This document shows positions 1-8,317 of a DNA stretch of 64,000 bases, piece after piece. The notes under the pieces were generated by a model, which searched no databases, had not been told where the DNA came from, and saw nothing but the letters and a program-made list of their open reading frames with translations. Location of the stretch: the NCBI RefSeq assembly GCF_036026595.1, contig NZ_JARZFX010000003.1, forward strand, positions 297,382-361,381, written 5' to 3'. Source of the DNA: Virgibacillus_P tibetensis. Lineage in GTDB: Bacteria; Bacillota; Bacilli; Bacillales; Amphibacillaceae. The position numbers and the translations under genes were made by a program. How positions within the stretch are numbered: position 1 is the first letter of the stretch; each line of letters starts with the position of its first letter.

Positions 1-64
1 GTCGGATAAGCTCAATCGCCCCATAACCAGTACCACCTATGATCGCTGCGTTTTTCAATAACAT
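1..64 (-). CDS. argC: N-acetyl-gamma-glutamyl-phosphate reductase, N-terminus only
   Basis: This is the first 21 codons of a minus-strand gene that runs off the left edge. The translation begins MLLKNAAIIGGTGYGAIELI, which has the GxTGYxxxELI signature at the NADP-binding start of ArgC, the arginine-biosynthesis enzyme that reduces N-acetylglutamyl phosphate to the semialdehyde. An AAGGAAGG ribosome site lies just upstream. The start could be the ATG at 64 or the TTG two codons inside it. The catalytic domain is outside the window, so the call rests on the nucleotide-binding motif alone. Confidence 0.75.
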   Translation of the reverse strand, partial: MLLKNAAIIGGTGYGAIELIR

Positions 65-122
65 CTTCCTTCCTTCTTGTTTTCGGATTATTCATTATTA
101 TAGTTATATAACATGAATTAAT

Positions 123-159
123 CAAGTATATTTATACATTTTTATTAATTTTTATTCAT
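123..159 (-). promoter_or_regulatory. Possible ARG boxes upstream of argC
   Basis: The AT-rich leader of argC contains two degenerate TGAATAAAAAT / TGTATAAATAT type stretches, read on the minus strand. They resemble the ArgR/AhrC operator consensus. The match is by eye and AT-rich DNA gives chance hits, so this is a weak inference supported mainly by its place in front of argC. Confidence 0.3.
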
Positions 160-217
160 TTTATGTTATGTAAAAGTAAAAGGTTCTCTTATAGTTGAAT
201 ATTTTTTGTATAATAAA

Positions 218-241
218 GGCCCCCCATCTTGATGGAAGGCC
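218..241 (-). terminator. Stem-loop after the YqkD-type hydrolase gene
   Basis: GGCC-CC-CCATC-TT-GATGG-AA-GGCC forms a two-part hairpin 7 bases after the hydrolase stop codon on the minus strand. It is followed by TTTATTATACAAAA rather than a clean T run, so it is a modest terminator. Confidence 0.4.
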
Positions 242-248
242 GGAGATT

Positions 249-1208
249 CTACTTCATATATTTATTAAGAAATCCGTTCATTATTTCCAGATATCTATCT
301 TCGTGAGTTACAAAAGCTTCGCCATGACCTGCATTTTCAAAGGTGAACATTTCTGCTTTGCTATTTGTATGTTCCAGTAATTCTTTAGTCATTGATGTTG
401 GAACAAATGTATCATTGTCTCCGTGAATATACAAGATTGGTATTTGTGATTTCTCAACCTGATCCAAGGCCGATGCCTCCGTTAATGAATATCCAGCCTT
501 TATGTTCGTTACCAAACTTGTACTTGGCAATAAGGGAAAAGCTGGTAAATGAAACATTCGATTCATTTGATATTCGAACATATCATATACGCTAGTATAC
601 GGACTGTCAGCGACAACTGCTTTCACATTATCAGGAAGTTCTTCTCCGCTTACCATTAGCATCGTTGCAGCCCCCATAGAAACACCATGCAACACTATTT
701 CAGATTCCAGACCTTGAATTTCCAATACTTCATCAATCCAATCAACATAATCCAATCGATCATGCCATCCGAAACCAATATAGTCGCCTTCACTTTGGCC
801 ATGTCCCCGCATGTCTGCAGTAAATATGTTGTACCCTAGTTCTTCATAGTAATATTGCCCATACAATCCCATATCCCTAGCTCTGCCAAGGTAGCCATGT
901 GCAAAGACAACTGTCTTGTTGGTTGGTTCTTCTGCTTCCAAAAAATATCCCTGCAACTTTAATCCGTCATAAGACTCCATTTCCCAATGTTCGAAATCCT
1001 CATTATCAACCCACTCCCGCCAATCACCGGCAAGGAATACGTCCATTGCTTCTGCAGAAACTTCCAAGTCGGAGTTTCCTATCAAAAAATCCTTTACATT
1101 ACGTTCAATTGCTAAATTATAAAAATAAAAACTAGCAATTATATCTATAATTAATAGAGCACTAAGAAGCCCTAGTCCGAATCTCAGCCACCACTTTTTC
1201 TTTTTCAC
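249..1208 (-). CDS. Membrane-anchored alpha/beta hydrolase, YqkD-like
   Basis: A 319-residue serine hydrolase with one N-terminal membrane anchor (about residues 8-30) and an exposed alpha/beta-hydrolase domain. The nucleophile elbow GVSMG (Ser177), the acid in HGDND (Asp266) and the histidine in AGHGE (His295) give a complete catalytic triad. HGYLG near residue 104 is the oxyanion loop. The protein resembles B. subtilis YqkD and the YfhR/BEM46 group, whose natural substrates are not settled. The start is a GTG with a GGGGGG-type ribosome site 7 bases before it. It stands alone, with a stem-loop after its stop. Confidence 0.85.
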   Translation of the reverse strand: MKKKKWWLRFGLGLLSALLIIDIIASFYFYNLAIERNVKDFLIGNSDLEVSAEAMDVFLAGDWREWVDNEDFEHWEMESYDGLKLQGYFLEAEEPTNKTVVFAHGYLGRARDMGLYGQYYYEELGYNIFTADMRGHGQSEGDYIGFGWHDRLDYVDWIDEVLEIQGLESEIVLHGVSMGAATMLMVSGEELPDNVKAVVADSPYTSVYDMFEYQMNRMFHLPAFPLLPSTSLVTNIKAGYSLTEASALDQVEKSQIPILYIHGDNDTFVPTSMTKELLEHTNSKAEMFTFENAGHGEAFVTHEDRYLEIMNGFLNKYMK

Positions 1209-1487
1209 GCAGTTCCCCCCTCTGTAACTCTCTGATTCTATTATACTAGAAAACAGTGTTAGTTAAACCTTAATAAGTTGGTATTTAATTACAAAAAGAG
1301 CCCAACGGGATTTGTTAAGAACACACGATTAAACACATGAATTTTTTCCCAAGAAAAGCAATTGAACCTATGAGTTTGAGGCTATGAAAAGAACAGTCAT
1401 TAACGCCATCCCAACAGCAAAAGAGGATGTGACTTATGTCATTTTTCATGTGTAAAACAAAAAAACTCTCCATCAAGTGAAGAATTT
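1209..1487. other. Intergenic, no gene seen
   Basis: About 280 bases between the hydrolase start and the ctaG stop. It is AT-rich and I see no convincing open frame. The ctaG side has only a weak hairpin (ACTCTCCATCAAGTGAAG region near 1468-1485). Confidence 0.4.
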
Positions 1488-2297
1488 TTAATCATTTATC
1501 CTTTTCGTTAAAAGTAACATGACACTAAACATTATCAGTTGACTTACCATTAAGATAATACCACCATTTTGCTGCTCCTTAACTGGGTTAAAAGGAAGGA
1601 GTAACTCGAAAACATCATCTGGAATTGTCTCCCAATCTGGCAAACAAAATTCAAGCGCAGTAACAAATAGATTAATATCCGTATAAATGGAAAACAGACC
1701 ATCCTTAGAAAATAGTAGTATCAGGTTAAATGGAATCATTAAAATACTGTTAACCACACAATATTTCAGTTTTTGACTAAAAGATAGCTGATTTGGTGAA
1801 AGAATCGGTATCCACAATAGTAATGCACCTATAAACAGGGCAAGTAAATATAAGTAGTTTAAAAAAATATCAATTCTTACGTAATTAAAAAGGGCAGGAA
1901 TATGGTACCCATAAAATAATAGATGAAAAACTACAATTGCCGAAAGTGGATGCGTGATTTTTTGCATTGCTTTCCCCACTGTAGTTATAGCCATTAACTG
2001 CCCGATGATCTTCATTTTAAATCCGATTATAAAAAGTGGTGGTACAACAAATAAAAGTAATACTATTTGTATGATATGCGTACTAAACGTAATTCTTCCT
2101 ATAATATTTAAAGGACTTCCGATGGCAAGAAATAAAATAATAAGACCTGCAAAAAAAAGAATCGTTTTACGTGATGAATGATTTCTGTCATCAGGTAATA
2201 GAAATAAATAAATTATGGCTCCAAATAAAAGAAACAATAAAATTCCACCATTCCATAGGGTAGAAAAATGGAATTCATCTAAAATAATATCAATCAA
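1488..2297 (-). CDS. ctaG: CtaG-family cytochrome c oxidase assembly factor
   Basis: A 269-residue integral membrane protein with about seven hydrophobic segments. It matches the caa3_CtaG family in length and pattern, including the early STHIIQIVLLLFVVPPLF helix and the later FHLLFYGYHIP segment with conserved histidines. CtaG is needed for assembly or copper loading of the caa3-type terminal oxidase in Bacillus. The start is TTG behind GAAGGTGAT. It is the last gene of a minus-strand run (carbamoylase, kinase, regulator, ctaG), 72 bases after the regulator gene, so co-transcription is plausible. No caa3 structural gene is in the window. Confidence 0.85.
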   Translation of the reverse strand: MIDIILDEFHFSTLWNGGILLFLLFGAIIYLFLLPDDRNHSSRKTILFFAGLIILFLAIGSPLNIIGRITFSTHIIQIVLLLFVVPPLFIIGFKMKIIGQLMAITTVGKAMQKITHPLSAIVVFHLLFYGYHIPALFNYVRIDIFLNYLYLLALFIGALLLWIPILSPNQLSFSQKLKYCVVNSILMIPFNLILLFSKDGLFSIYTDINLFVTALEFCLPDWETIPDDVFELLLPFNPVKEQQNGGIILMVSQLIMFSVMLLLTKRIND

Positions 2298-2369
2298 TCT
2301 ATCACCTTCTCATCGTAACCTTCTATTAAAAGTATAAGTGAATCGATGGTTGTTATGAAAAGACAGATG

Positions 2370-3029
2370 TCACAATATCATGACATTTAGAAAATCAGCT
2401 ATATCAGGTTTTACAGCATAAATCGCTAAATGTGTACGATCACGCAGCCCGGTTTTCTGCAGGATATGCGTAAGGTGATTTTTTACAGTTCCAATAGATA
2501 GAAAGAGTTGTGTCGCTATTTCTTTATTCGTTTGCCCCTCCCCAATCAATTTGGTGATGGCTAATTCGCGTGGAGAAAGAGAGACATCAATGGAAAACTC
2601 ACTGTTTGACCGTTGTAATAAGCGCGGCATTACCTTCGCTGCTACTTCATCATGAATCGTTAATCCGCCTTTCATACAACTATAAACTGCCTCAATTAAC
2701 CTTTCAGACTCAGCTGTTTTCAATAAAAAACCATTTGCCCCGTCTTTCAATGTCTGCAAAGCATATTCATCATCATTAAATGTTGTTAATATCAAAATTT
2801 TAATTCCCGGCCATCGCTGTTTGATCTTTCTCGTTGTTTCAATCCCATTCATTACTGGCATCCGCACATCCATTATCACGAAATCCACGCAATGTTTTTC
2901 TAGGATATCCAAAGCCTCTCGCCCATTTCCAGCTTCATGGCTAACTTGAATATTCTCATCCTGCTCTAAAATGACTTTGAGCCCTTTCCTAACAATAGCC
3001 TGATCCTCAACTAACAACACACGCCACAT
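2370..3029 (-). CDS. NarL/LuxR-type response regulator
   Basis: A 219-residue two-domain regulator. The receiver domain (1-120) has the acidic pair ED near residue 8, the phospho-acceptor Asp54 in MDVRMP, the TTF switch and the conserved lysine. A GerE/LuxR helix-turn-helix follows (about 150-210, SPRELAITKLIGEGQTNKEIA). It sits 12 bases after the kinase gene and surely pairs with it. The resemblance is to the YvfU, DesR and LiaR group. The target is unknown; the adjacent ctaG is a candidate. Confidence 0.88.
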   Translation of the reverse strand: MWRVLLVEDQAIVRKGLKVILEQDENIQVSHEAGNGREALDILEKHCVDFVIMDVRMPVMNGIETTRKIKQRWPGIKILILTTFNDDEYALQTLKDGANGFLLKTAESERLIEAVYSCMKGGLTIHDEVAAKVMPRLLQRSNSEFSIDVSLSPRELAITKLIGEGQTNKEIATQLFLSIGTVKNHLTHILQKTGLRDRTHLAIYAVKPDIADFLNVMIL

Positions 3030-3041
3030 ACCTTCCCCCCT

Positions 3042-4121
3042 CTAATCACTTGGAATTAATCCAGATACAACAAATTGACTCTCTGTTTGGTATACTTCCA
3101 AACTACCATTTAATTCTTCCACTCGATTATTCATACTAGTCAGCCCAAAACCGTACGTAATTGTTTTTCTTGTAAAAACCGCATTCATAATTTCAAATGA
3201 AATAGCCCCTGTTGCAGATTTCCCTAAAATCACATGTACTTCTCGTGATTGAGCATGGCGCATCGCATTTGTTAATGCCTCTTGAATCACACGATACAAT
3301 ACAACACTTTTTTCATTGGAAAGTGGTACAGACAATATCCCTTGCTTCATGGTAAATTTAACAAGAATATGACTCTCTGCTTCCAGTTTACGGATTAAAT
3401 GTACGACAGTTGCAATTCCCTCGTTTTCTTCTGTTTGAAGTGCTTTTACTGCTTGCCTGGTTTCTTCCAGGCTTTCTTGAGCCATTTGTTTTAATTCATT
3501 AAAATCATTATGTGCATGTTGAATGGCAAGTGTTTCGAGTTTCATTATTAATGCAGTCAAACGATGGCCCACTGAATCGTGAATGTCTCTTGCAATTTTC
3601 GTCCGCTCTTCAATTCTTGCATCCTGTTCTGATGCTATATTCATTCGCTTTAAAATTCGATACTCACCTAGCAGTTTATCGTAAATATCCTTTTGCTCCA
3701 TTCGTTCAGTAGCCATCCGATTTAGCGCAATAACTAAAAAGTAAAATAAAACACTGATAATTGTAATTTCTACTATACGATCGTCGTGTATGTACGCTGT
3801 AGTTAAAGAAAGTACAAGATTAGAAATCAAATATGCAAGCAAAAGCTTCTCTTCCAACCAAGATGCAGCATCAATTGTAATGAAGAACAGTAAATAAATT
3901 GTTAGTGTAGCTTCCGTCGAAAATAAATAGCCATGGCTAAATATTGTTACTGTTAAAAGAATATATAGGATAAAAGGTGCTTTTTGAATCGTCAGGAAAA
4001 AATAAAACACTAATGCTAAAGTAAACATCATAATACTTATCGGTATATTTTTACTTTGTAGAACAATCATAAGCACCCATAAAACACTAAAAAAACTAAG
4101 ACGGATTAAAAATATTTTCAC
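3042..4121 (-). CDS. Sensor histidine kinase, HisKA_3 type
   Basis: A 359-residue kinase. The first 130 residues hold about five membrane helices with almost no external loop, which suggests sensing in or at the membrane. The dimerisation and phospho-acceptor helix carries ARDIHDSVGHRLTAL, where the histidine after DI is phosphorylated. The HATPase domain follows (VIQEALTNAMRHAQS, and a GFGLTSMNNRVEELNG G-box). The architecture is DesK/YvfT-like. The start is GTG behind GGTAGGAAAG. It lies 16 bases after the carbamoylase stop and 12 before its partner regulator. Confidence 0.87.
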   Translation of the reverse strand: MKIFLIRLSFFSVLWVLMIVLQSKNIPISIMMFTLALVFYFFLTIQKAPFILYILLTVTIFSHGYLFSTEATLTIYLLFFITIDAASWLEEKLLLAYLISNLVLSLTTAYIHDDRIVEITIISVLFYFLVIALNRMATERMEQKDIYDKLLGEYRILKRMNIASEQDARIEERTKIARDIHDSVGHRLTALIMKLETLAIQHAHNDFNELKQMAQESLEETRQAVKALQTEENEGIATVVHLIRKLEAESHILVKFTMKQGILSVPLSNEKSVVLYRVIQEALTNAMRHAQSREVHVILGKSATGAISFEIMNAVFTRKTITYGFGLTSMNNRVEELNGSLEVYQTESQFVVSGLIPSD

Positions 4122-4137
4122 GCTACTTTCCTACCTT

Positions 4138-5433
4138 CTACTCTTCTTGCATCTCTTCTATAAAAGCTTTAAGTACATGTACCGTTTGCACACAATCACT
4201 TAAATCAGACCACTCTGCAGGATTGTGGCTTATTCCATCCCTGCTTTTTGTAAACAGCATGGCTACAGGAAGTTTTCCACCAATGACCATTGCATCATGC
4301 CCTGCACCACTAGGCAGTTTATAAGGTCTTATCCCTTTTGTGTGAAAAGACTGTTCAAGCAAGTTCTGTTTGTCCTCTTTTATGGGTACAGGGGAAATAC
4401 GCATCTTCTCTTCATGACTTACTTTAACAGCATATTTATCAGCTACATTTTGACCAACAGCCAGCACTAGATCAACTAACTTATCCCGACTATCCTGATA
4501 AATATCACGTATATCAACATAAAGCGTCACTTTACCCGGTATTACGTTTACCCCATTTGGTTCTACATTTAATTTACCAATTGTAGCAACCGCAGAATTA
4601 CTTACTTGCCCTGGTAACTTGTTAACTTCAAGGACGAATTCCCCAGCTGCCACCATAGCATCCTTCCGATCATTCATTGGCGTGTTACCAGCATGGCCTG
4701 CATCCCCTTCAATGGTGAATTCCAACCAGCATGGGCCTGCTATACCTGTGACTATTCCACAAGGGAGGTTCTCCTTTTCAAGCCGTTTCCCCTGTTCAAT
4801 ATGCACTTCAACGAAAATTTCCAGCTCATCCAAGTTACGGGCCGCTGTGGAATAAGATTCAGCATTCAACCCCACTGTACTCAAAACCTCCTCGAAACTT
4901 AAACCTGCTGCATCATGCAGTTTTAACCTTTCTTCCATATTCCCTTTACCAATCATTCCCTCGCTACCGTTAAAGCCTCCGTTAAAGCGTGCTCCCTCTT
5001 CATCACTGAATATAACTACTTCATATGGTTTGACCGGCTGGTAGCCAGCTTCCCTCCATGCTTCAATAACCTCCAGGGCAGCGAGTACCCCGAGTGGTCC
5101 ATCGAAATGGCCGCCATTAGGCACACTATCAACATGTGAACCACTCATGATAGCAGGTAAGTGATCACTCTTTCCAGATAGCCTGCCAATAATATTACCT
5201 GCTCCGTCTTCATTAACCCTTAAACCAGCCTGCCTCATCCATCCCGCAACAAGCTCCTTGGCCTGTTTTTCTTCCATCGAATAGCCAGGACGATTTGACC
5301 CATTCTCTTCCGTAATTCCTATTTTTGCAAGTTCACCCAAGCGGTGTGCCAGCCGTTCTCCAGAAATACCATCGTAATCATATTTCTTATCATAGTCTGC
5401 CATTAGTTTTTCTTTCAACATTAATTCATTCAT
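4138..5433 (-). CDS. M20 amidase: N-carbamoyl-amino-acid hydrolase or allantoate amidohydrolase
   Basis: A 431-residue metallo-amidohydrolase of the hydantoinase/carbamoylase family. Metal ligands are visible as His100 (SGSHVDSVPNGG), Asp111 (HFDGPLG), the Glu pair in SDEEGARF (145-146) and His211 (EVHIEQG). A small dimerisation domain (about 220-330) interrupts the catalytic domain as usual. Such enzymes cleave the carbamoyl group from N-carbamoyl-L-amino acids or act on allantoate, and sequence alone does not choose between them. No purine-degradation genes are nearby, which slightly favours the carbamoylase reading. AAGGAGA precedes the ATG. Confidence 0.85.
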   Translation of the reverse strand: MNELMLKEKLMADYDKKYDYDGISGERLAHRLGELAKIGITEENGSNRPGYSMEEKQAKELVAGWMRQAGLRVNEDGAGNIIGRLSGKSDHLPAIMSGSHVDSVPNGGHFDGPLGVLAALEVIEAWREAGYQPVKPYEVVIFSDEEGARFNGGFNGSEGMIGKGNMEERLKLHDAAGLSFEEVLSTVGLNAESYSTAARNLDELEIFVEVHIEQGKRLEKENLPCGIVTGIAGPCWLEFTIEGDAGHAGNTPMNDRKDAMVAAGEFVLEVNKLPGQVSNSAVATIGKLNVEPNGVNVIPGKVTLYVDIRDIYQDSRDKLVDLVLAVGQNVADKYAVKVSHEEKMRISPVPIKEDKQNLLEQSFHTKGIRPYKLPSGAGHDAMVIGGKLPVAMLFTKSRDGISHNPAEWSDLSDCVQTVHVLKAFIEEMQEE

Positions 5434-5663
5434 ATTTATTCTCCTTTTTCTTTTTTATAAAATAACTTTATTTAATGGTTTATTTTGCTTGCTATATGCC
5501 GCTAAAGCAATACCCAATAATTTAACTCTCACAACACTAATAAAGTGTAAACAGTTAGCTTGGCTAAACTTTGAATGTCTCTAATATTTTTTTTACAACC
5601 TTGGTGTAAATAAGTCTGTTTTCTAAAAGGTTAGGACGTCGGTTACACGTCCCATCGAAAATA

Positions 5664-5880
5664 GTTTTGTTTTTGACACAAAATCTATAAAGTGCGACGT
5701 AACTCTGGAATAGACCGTAAGCTGCCACTACGGAGAATACACTACGCCCAAAGGGTTGAACGCGGGATAAAGCTAAAAAAGCGCTGGATAAATTGGTCCG
5801 ACCGTGGGATTAAGCAAGCAGATCGCTGGAATAAGTGGAGCGATCGTTGAATGAAGGCAGATCCAGCGATCATGTCAAAA
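5664..5880. repeat. Dispersed element, copy 1: five 21-bp tandem units
   Basis: Five imperfect 21-bp units run from 5762 to 5866, each beginning G-C/T-G/T-G-GATAA or the variant CTGGAATAA. A left flank (5664-5703) reads GACACAAAATCTATAAAGTG then CGACGTAA. A right flank reads AGCGATCATG then TCAAAA. Flanks and units recur at 36709-36939. No coding function is apparent. The rest of the 5434-6051 gap holds no recognisable gene. Confidence 0.8.
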
Positions 5881-6051
5881 CGAGATGTATACAGACTGCT
5901 TAGAGCATAAAACAATTAATCCAAAGCCAACTTGAGGAATATATCTCCAACCTTACCATTTCACTCTGCCAAAGTTGAGTAATAATTTAAAAATTTTTAA
6001 GAGTGCTATAATAAGCATAACTGAATATTGAATGGAGTGAAAGTATACAAA

Positions 6052-7152
6052 ATGAAATATACCTTTTTTCTAACAGGTTATCCTGGTTTTCTTGCAAGCA
6101 ATCTCATAAAGCAACTCATCCAGGATCATCGCCAAGATATTCAACAAATCTATGTGTTAGTTTAACCAGAACTTAAGATTCAAGCATCAGAAGAAATTAC
6201 CAACTTGGCCAAACAACAGAACTTAAATACTGATTTCTTTACTGTCGTGACAGGAGATATTACGAAGCCTATATTAGCTATTGATGCTGATATGAATCGC
6301 TTATTACAGGAGTCCGTAACGCATGTCTTTCATTTGGCAGCAATTTATGACCTCGCCGTACCACGGAACCTTGCTTATCAAGTCAATGTAAATGGAACAG
6401 AAAATGTAAACAATTGGGTTAAAACACTAGGGAGTCTGGAGCGCTATATCTATTTTAGTACTGCTTATGTTTCAGGTACTCGTGAAGGACAAATCTTTGA
6501 GAATGAACTTTCTAAGGGTCAAACATTTAAAAACCATTACGAAGAAACGAAGTACCAAGCGGAAGTAAGTGTAAATGAATTGGATGATACTATTCCAAAA
6601 ACTATCATTCGTCCTGGAATAGTTAAGGGGCATTCCAAAACCGGGGAAACTACCAAGTTTGACGGCATTTATTTTATGCTGAATTTACTGGACCAACTCA
6701 ACTACCTTCCAGTTGTTCCTTATTTCAGTGAAGGAACAGCAGAGGGTAACTTTGTTCCAGTTGATTATATACTTCAAGCAACCAGTTATCTATCCATTCA
6801 TCCAGTTGGTCAAGGTAAAACATATCACTTAACAGACCCTAACCCATATACGATGAGAGAGTTACATAAAATGTTAGCTCAAGCCTATTTAGGAATAATT
6901 CCAAGAGGAACTATCCCGTTGCCTTTAGCTAAATCATCCTTGTCTATTGTATCCCTCCGTAAATGGCTTCGGCTGGAAAAGGAAGCGATGGATTACTTTA
7001 CGATTCATTCCTACTATGACTCTACACAGGCTATTACTGATCTGGAGAGTTCTGAAATCAGATGTCCTGATTTTAAAGAAACAATTGTACCAATGATTAA
7101 CTTTTATCGAAAATATAAACATGACAGAAGTAGACATATTACAATTAGATGA
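6052..7152 (+). pseudogene. SDR-family NAD(P)-dependent reductase with an in-frame stop
   Basis: The frame starts at ATG 6052 behind a GGAGTG site and gives MKYTFFLTGYPGFLASNLIK, a proper Rossmann NAD-binding start. Codon 38 (6163-6165) is TAA, inside what should read VLV-x-PEL. The same frame then stays open to 7152, for about 366 residues in all. The downstream part has the extended-SDR features FHLAAIYDLAVP, the active-site pair YFSTAYVSG / NHYEETKYQAE (Ser and Tyr-x-x-x-Lys) and IIRPGIVKG. The family is the NAD_binding_4 thioester-reductase or epimerase-like group. No other damage is seen, so this is a recent nonsense mutation, a sequencing error, or a readthrough gene. The TTG at 6205 has no ribosome site. 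Confidence 0.75.
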
Positions 7153-7238
7153 AGTTTTCACTTATTTTACATTACAAATTAACTAAACATACTGAAATCT
7201 ATGAATTTTGTACCATTTCCTATTTTTTACAATCGTAG

Positions 7239-7250
7239 TATACTATAGGG
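7239..7250 (+). promoter_or_regulatory. Promoter -10 for the toxin-like transcript
   Basis: TATACT at 7239-7244 is followed by ATAGGGGAC, giving a likely G start near 7248-7250. The -35 region is poor (TTTCCT at 17-bp spacing). Placement makes the transcript leader about 95 nt, ending at the GTG start. Confidence 0.45.
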
Positions 7251-7343
7251 GACAGGTACGCAGGGTGAACTTCGGTTAAAGTTGTAAAAGAAAACTTCTT
7301 TTACTTGGCGGCTAAAATCCCCTAATGAAAGGGGCTGAAATGT

Positions 7344-7430
7344 GTGATATCAATTGACACAACCCTTGAGTTGATGTTTTTGTTTGCCACACTAGTGTTG
7401 TTAATTGTAAACAGCCGAGAAAAAAAGTAA
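7344..7430 (+). CDS. Putative type I (holin-like) toxin peptide, 28 residues
   Basis: A GTG start lies 9 bases after AAAGGGG. The peptide begins MISIDTTLELM, has a single membrane helix FLFATLVLLIVN and ends SREKK. A short polar start, one helix and a basic tail match the Bacillus TxpA/BsrG/BsrE holin-like toxins, with their LMxxF-type core. The ribosome site lies in a hairpin (CCCCT 7318-7322 against AGGGG 7330-7334), as in type I toxin mRNAs that are kept closed until processed. The stop sits at the base of a strong convergent terminator. A consensus minus-strand promoter reads towards it from about 7600. No homology search was possible; the call rests on architecture. Confidence 0.6.
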   Translation: MISIDTTLELMFLFATLVLLIVNSREKK

Positions 7431-7600
7431 CCACCCTGCCGATGAAGTTAACAGGATAATTACTTTTTTCGATGCCTGAAACCAAGTCGCCGCGCCTTAC
7501 GGGTAGCTGTCTGAGTCGCAAGTCGCCGCTTGCGGCTCGCTTTTGGTTCCTCCTAAAAAAACAACCAGTTTAATACTATTAGATACTGCTTGTCGATATT
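7420..7600 (-). ncRNA. Candidate antisense antitoxin RNA
   Basis: The minus-strand promoter at 7607-7634 would start an RNA near 7600 that ends in the shared hairpin at 7421-7469, about 180 nt long. It overlaps the 3' end of the toxin-like mRNA. It contains a stable GCCG-CAAG-CGGC hairpin (near 7529-7540). No protein with a matching ribosome site fits: the long frame on this strand starts with TTG well away from AGGAGG. The layout is that of RatA or SR4-type antitoxins. Confidence 0.45.
7421..7469. terminator. Bidirectional terminator shared by toxin and antisense RNA
   Basis: AAAAAAGTAA (7421-7430) pairs perfectly with TTACTTTTTT (7460-7469), with an inner CCTG/CAGG. It works on either strand, with T runs in both directions. 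Confidence 0.75.
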
Positions 7601-7606
7601 CATTTA

Positions 7607-7634
7607 ATTATAAATAAATTAATTTACTGTACAA
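7607..7634 (-). promoter_or_regulatory. Strong minus-strand promoter for the antisense RNA
   Basis: On the minus strand, TTGTAC (7634-7629) is followed after 16 bases by a perfect TATAAT (7612-7607). No minus-strand gene follows for kilobases, so it most simply drives an untranslated RNA ending near 7420. Confidence 0.6.
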
Positions 7635-7769
7635 ACTAGTTCTAAGGTACTTAACCCCTCTTTACTTACACTAATATATAGACCATTGTCTTGATTATAT
7701 AGTACCATATGAATTAGTTTCTTGCTACTTCATCTTGGTTACTACTATCCTATACCCTTCATTTTCATT

Positions 7770-8045
7770 ATTTAATCAAAAATCAACAAAGTGCACCCGC
7801 GGGTAGGTTGCGGCGCAAAGTTGCGTAGTTAATCGGACTTCTACTGTCGTATGAGATAAGGAAACATGCTCACTTCTGCGGGTATGCCGGCGCCTGAGCA
7901 CAAGCTCGGTTTTAGTCAGCCTTCATTTTTATTTCTCGAATTGATGTTGACTTATATTAAGAAGAGGCCGGAAGGACACTATATGATGGACACTTGCGCT
8001 GGACATGTCTCTTACTGTCAGAGAGTTTTATAGAGCCAAATTTCT
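7770..8045. repeat. Decayed repeat DNA
   Basis: This GC-richer patch in an AT-rich gap contains a GAGC-ACAA-GCTC hairpin near 7906 and no open frame with a ribosome site. Its end (about 8008-8045, ATGTCTCTTACTGTCAGAG then AGTTTTATAGAGCCAAATTT) aligns loosely with 23855-23898. It looks like leftover mobile or dispersed repeat sequence. The stretch 7640-7770 is AT-rich and empty. Confidence 0.4.
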
Positions 8046-8079
8046 TATCTATTAAAAAAGGAGAAGGAATTAGCTCTTC

Positions 8080-8190
8080 TCATCTTTTTTTGGCAAGGTA
8101 ATATCCTTCATTACGAAGATTCTGTGCAGTTGTTTTTCCACCATTGCGACCTGCTTCTTCTTGGGTAAACTTATTGTTGTTATTAGCCAT
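8080..8190 (-). CDS. Small KGG/GsiB-repeat-like protein, 36 residues
   Basis: A short gene behind GGGAGGAGATAG. The product starts MANNNNKFTQEEAGRNGGKT and continues with TAQN and a basic end. The pattern (x)EEAGRxGGxxTxxN is that of one unit of the KGG or Em-like motif found in B. subtilis general stress protein GsiB. Such hydrophilic proteins are linked to desiccation or salt stress. Here there is a single unit, while GsiB has several. Function is inferred from the motif only. Confidence 0.6.
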   Translation of the reverse strand: MANNNNKFTQEEAGRNGGKTTAQNLRNEGYYLAKKR

Positions 8191-8317
8191 CTCTAACTAT
8201 CTCCTCCCAAGATTTTTTAGGCTTGATGACGCCTGCAGTATTCTTTTTACCACGTATATTTTACAATAAATTCCTTTTAAAACTCCTGTAAACATTTCAG
8301 ATCACTTTATTTCTAGA

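Noticed and set aside
5762..5866. CRISPR array in the 21-bp tandem units
   Set aside because: Units are directly adjacent and degenerate, with no unique spacers of 26-40 bp and no cas genes nearby.
7239..7470. 6S RNA, tmRNA, SRP RNA or RNase P RNA in the structured leader
   Set aside because: None of the conserved blocks of these RNAs is present; the small peptide with a hidden ribosome site explains the structure.
7312..7521. A 69-codon minus-strand frame across the toxin locus
   Set aside because: It starts at a TTG far from the AGGAGG at about 7550, crosses the terminator hairpin and covers the opposite-strand peptide; the antisense RNA reading explains the region better.
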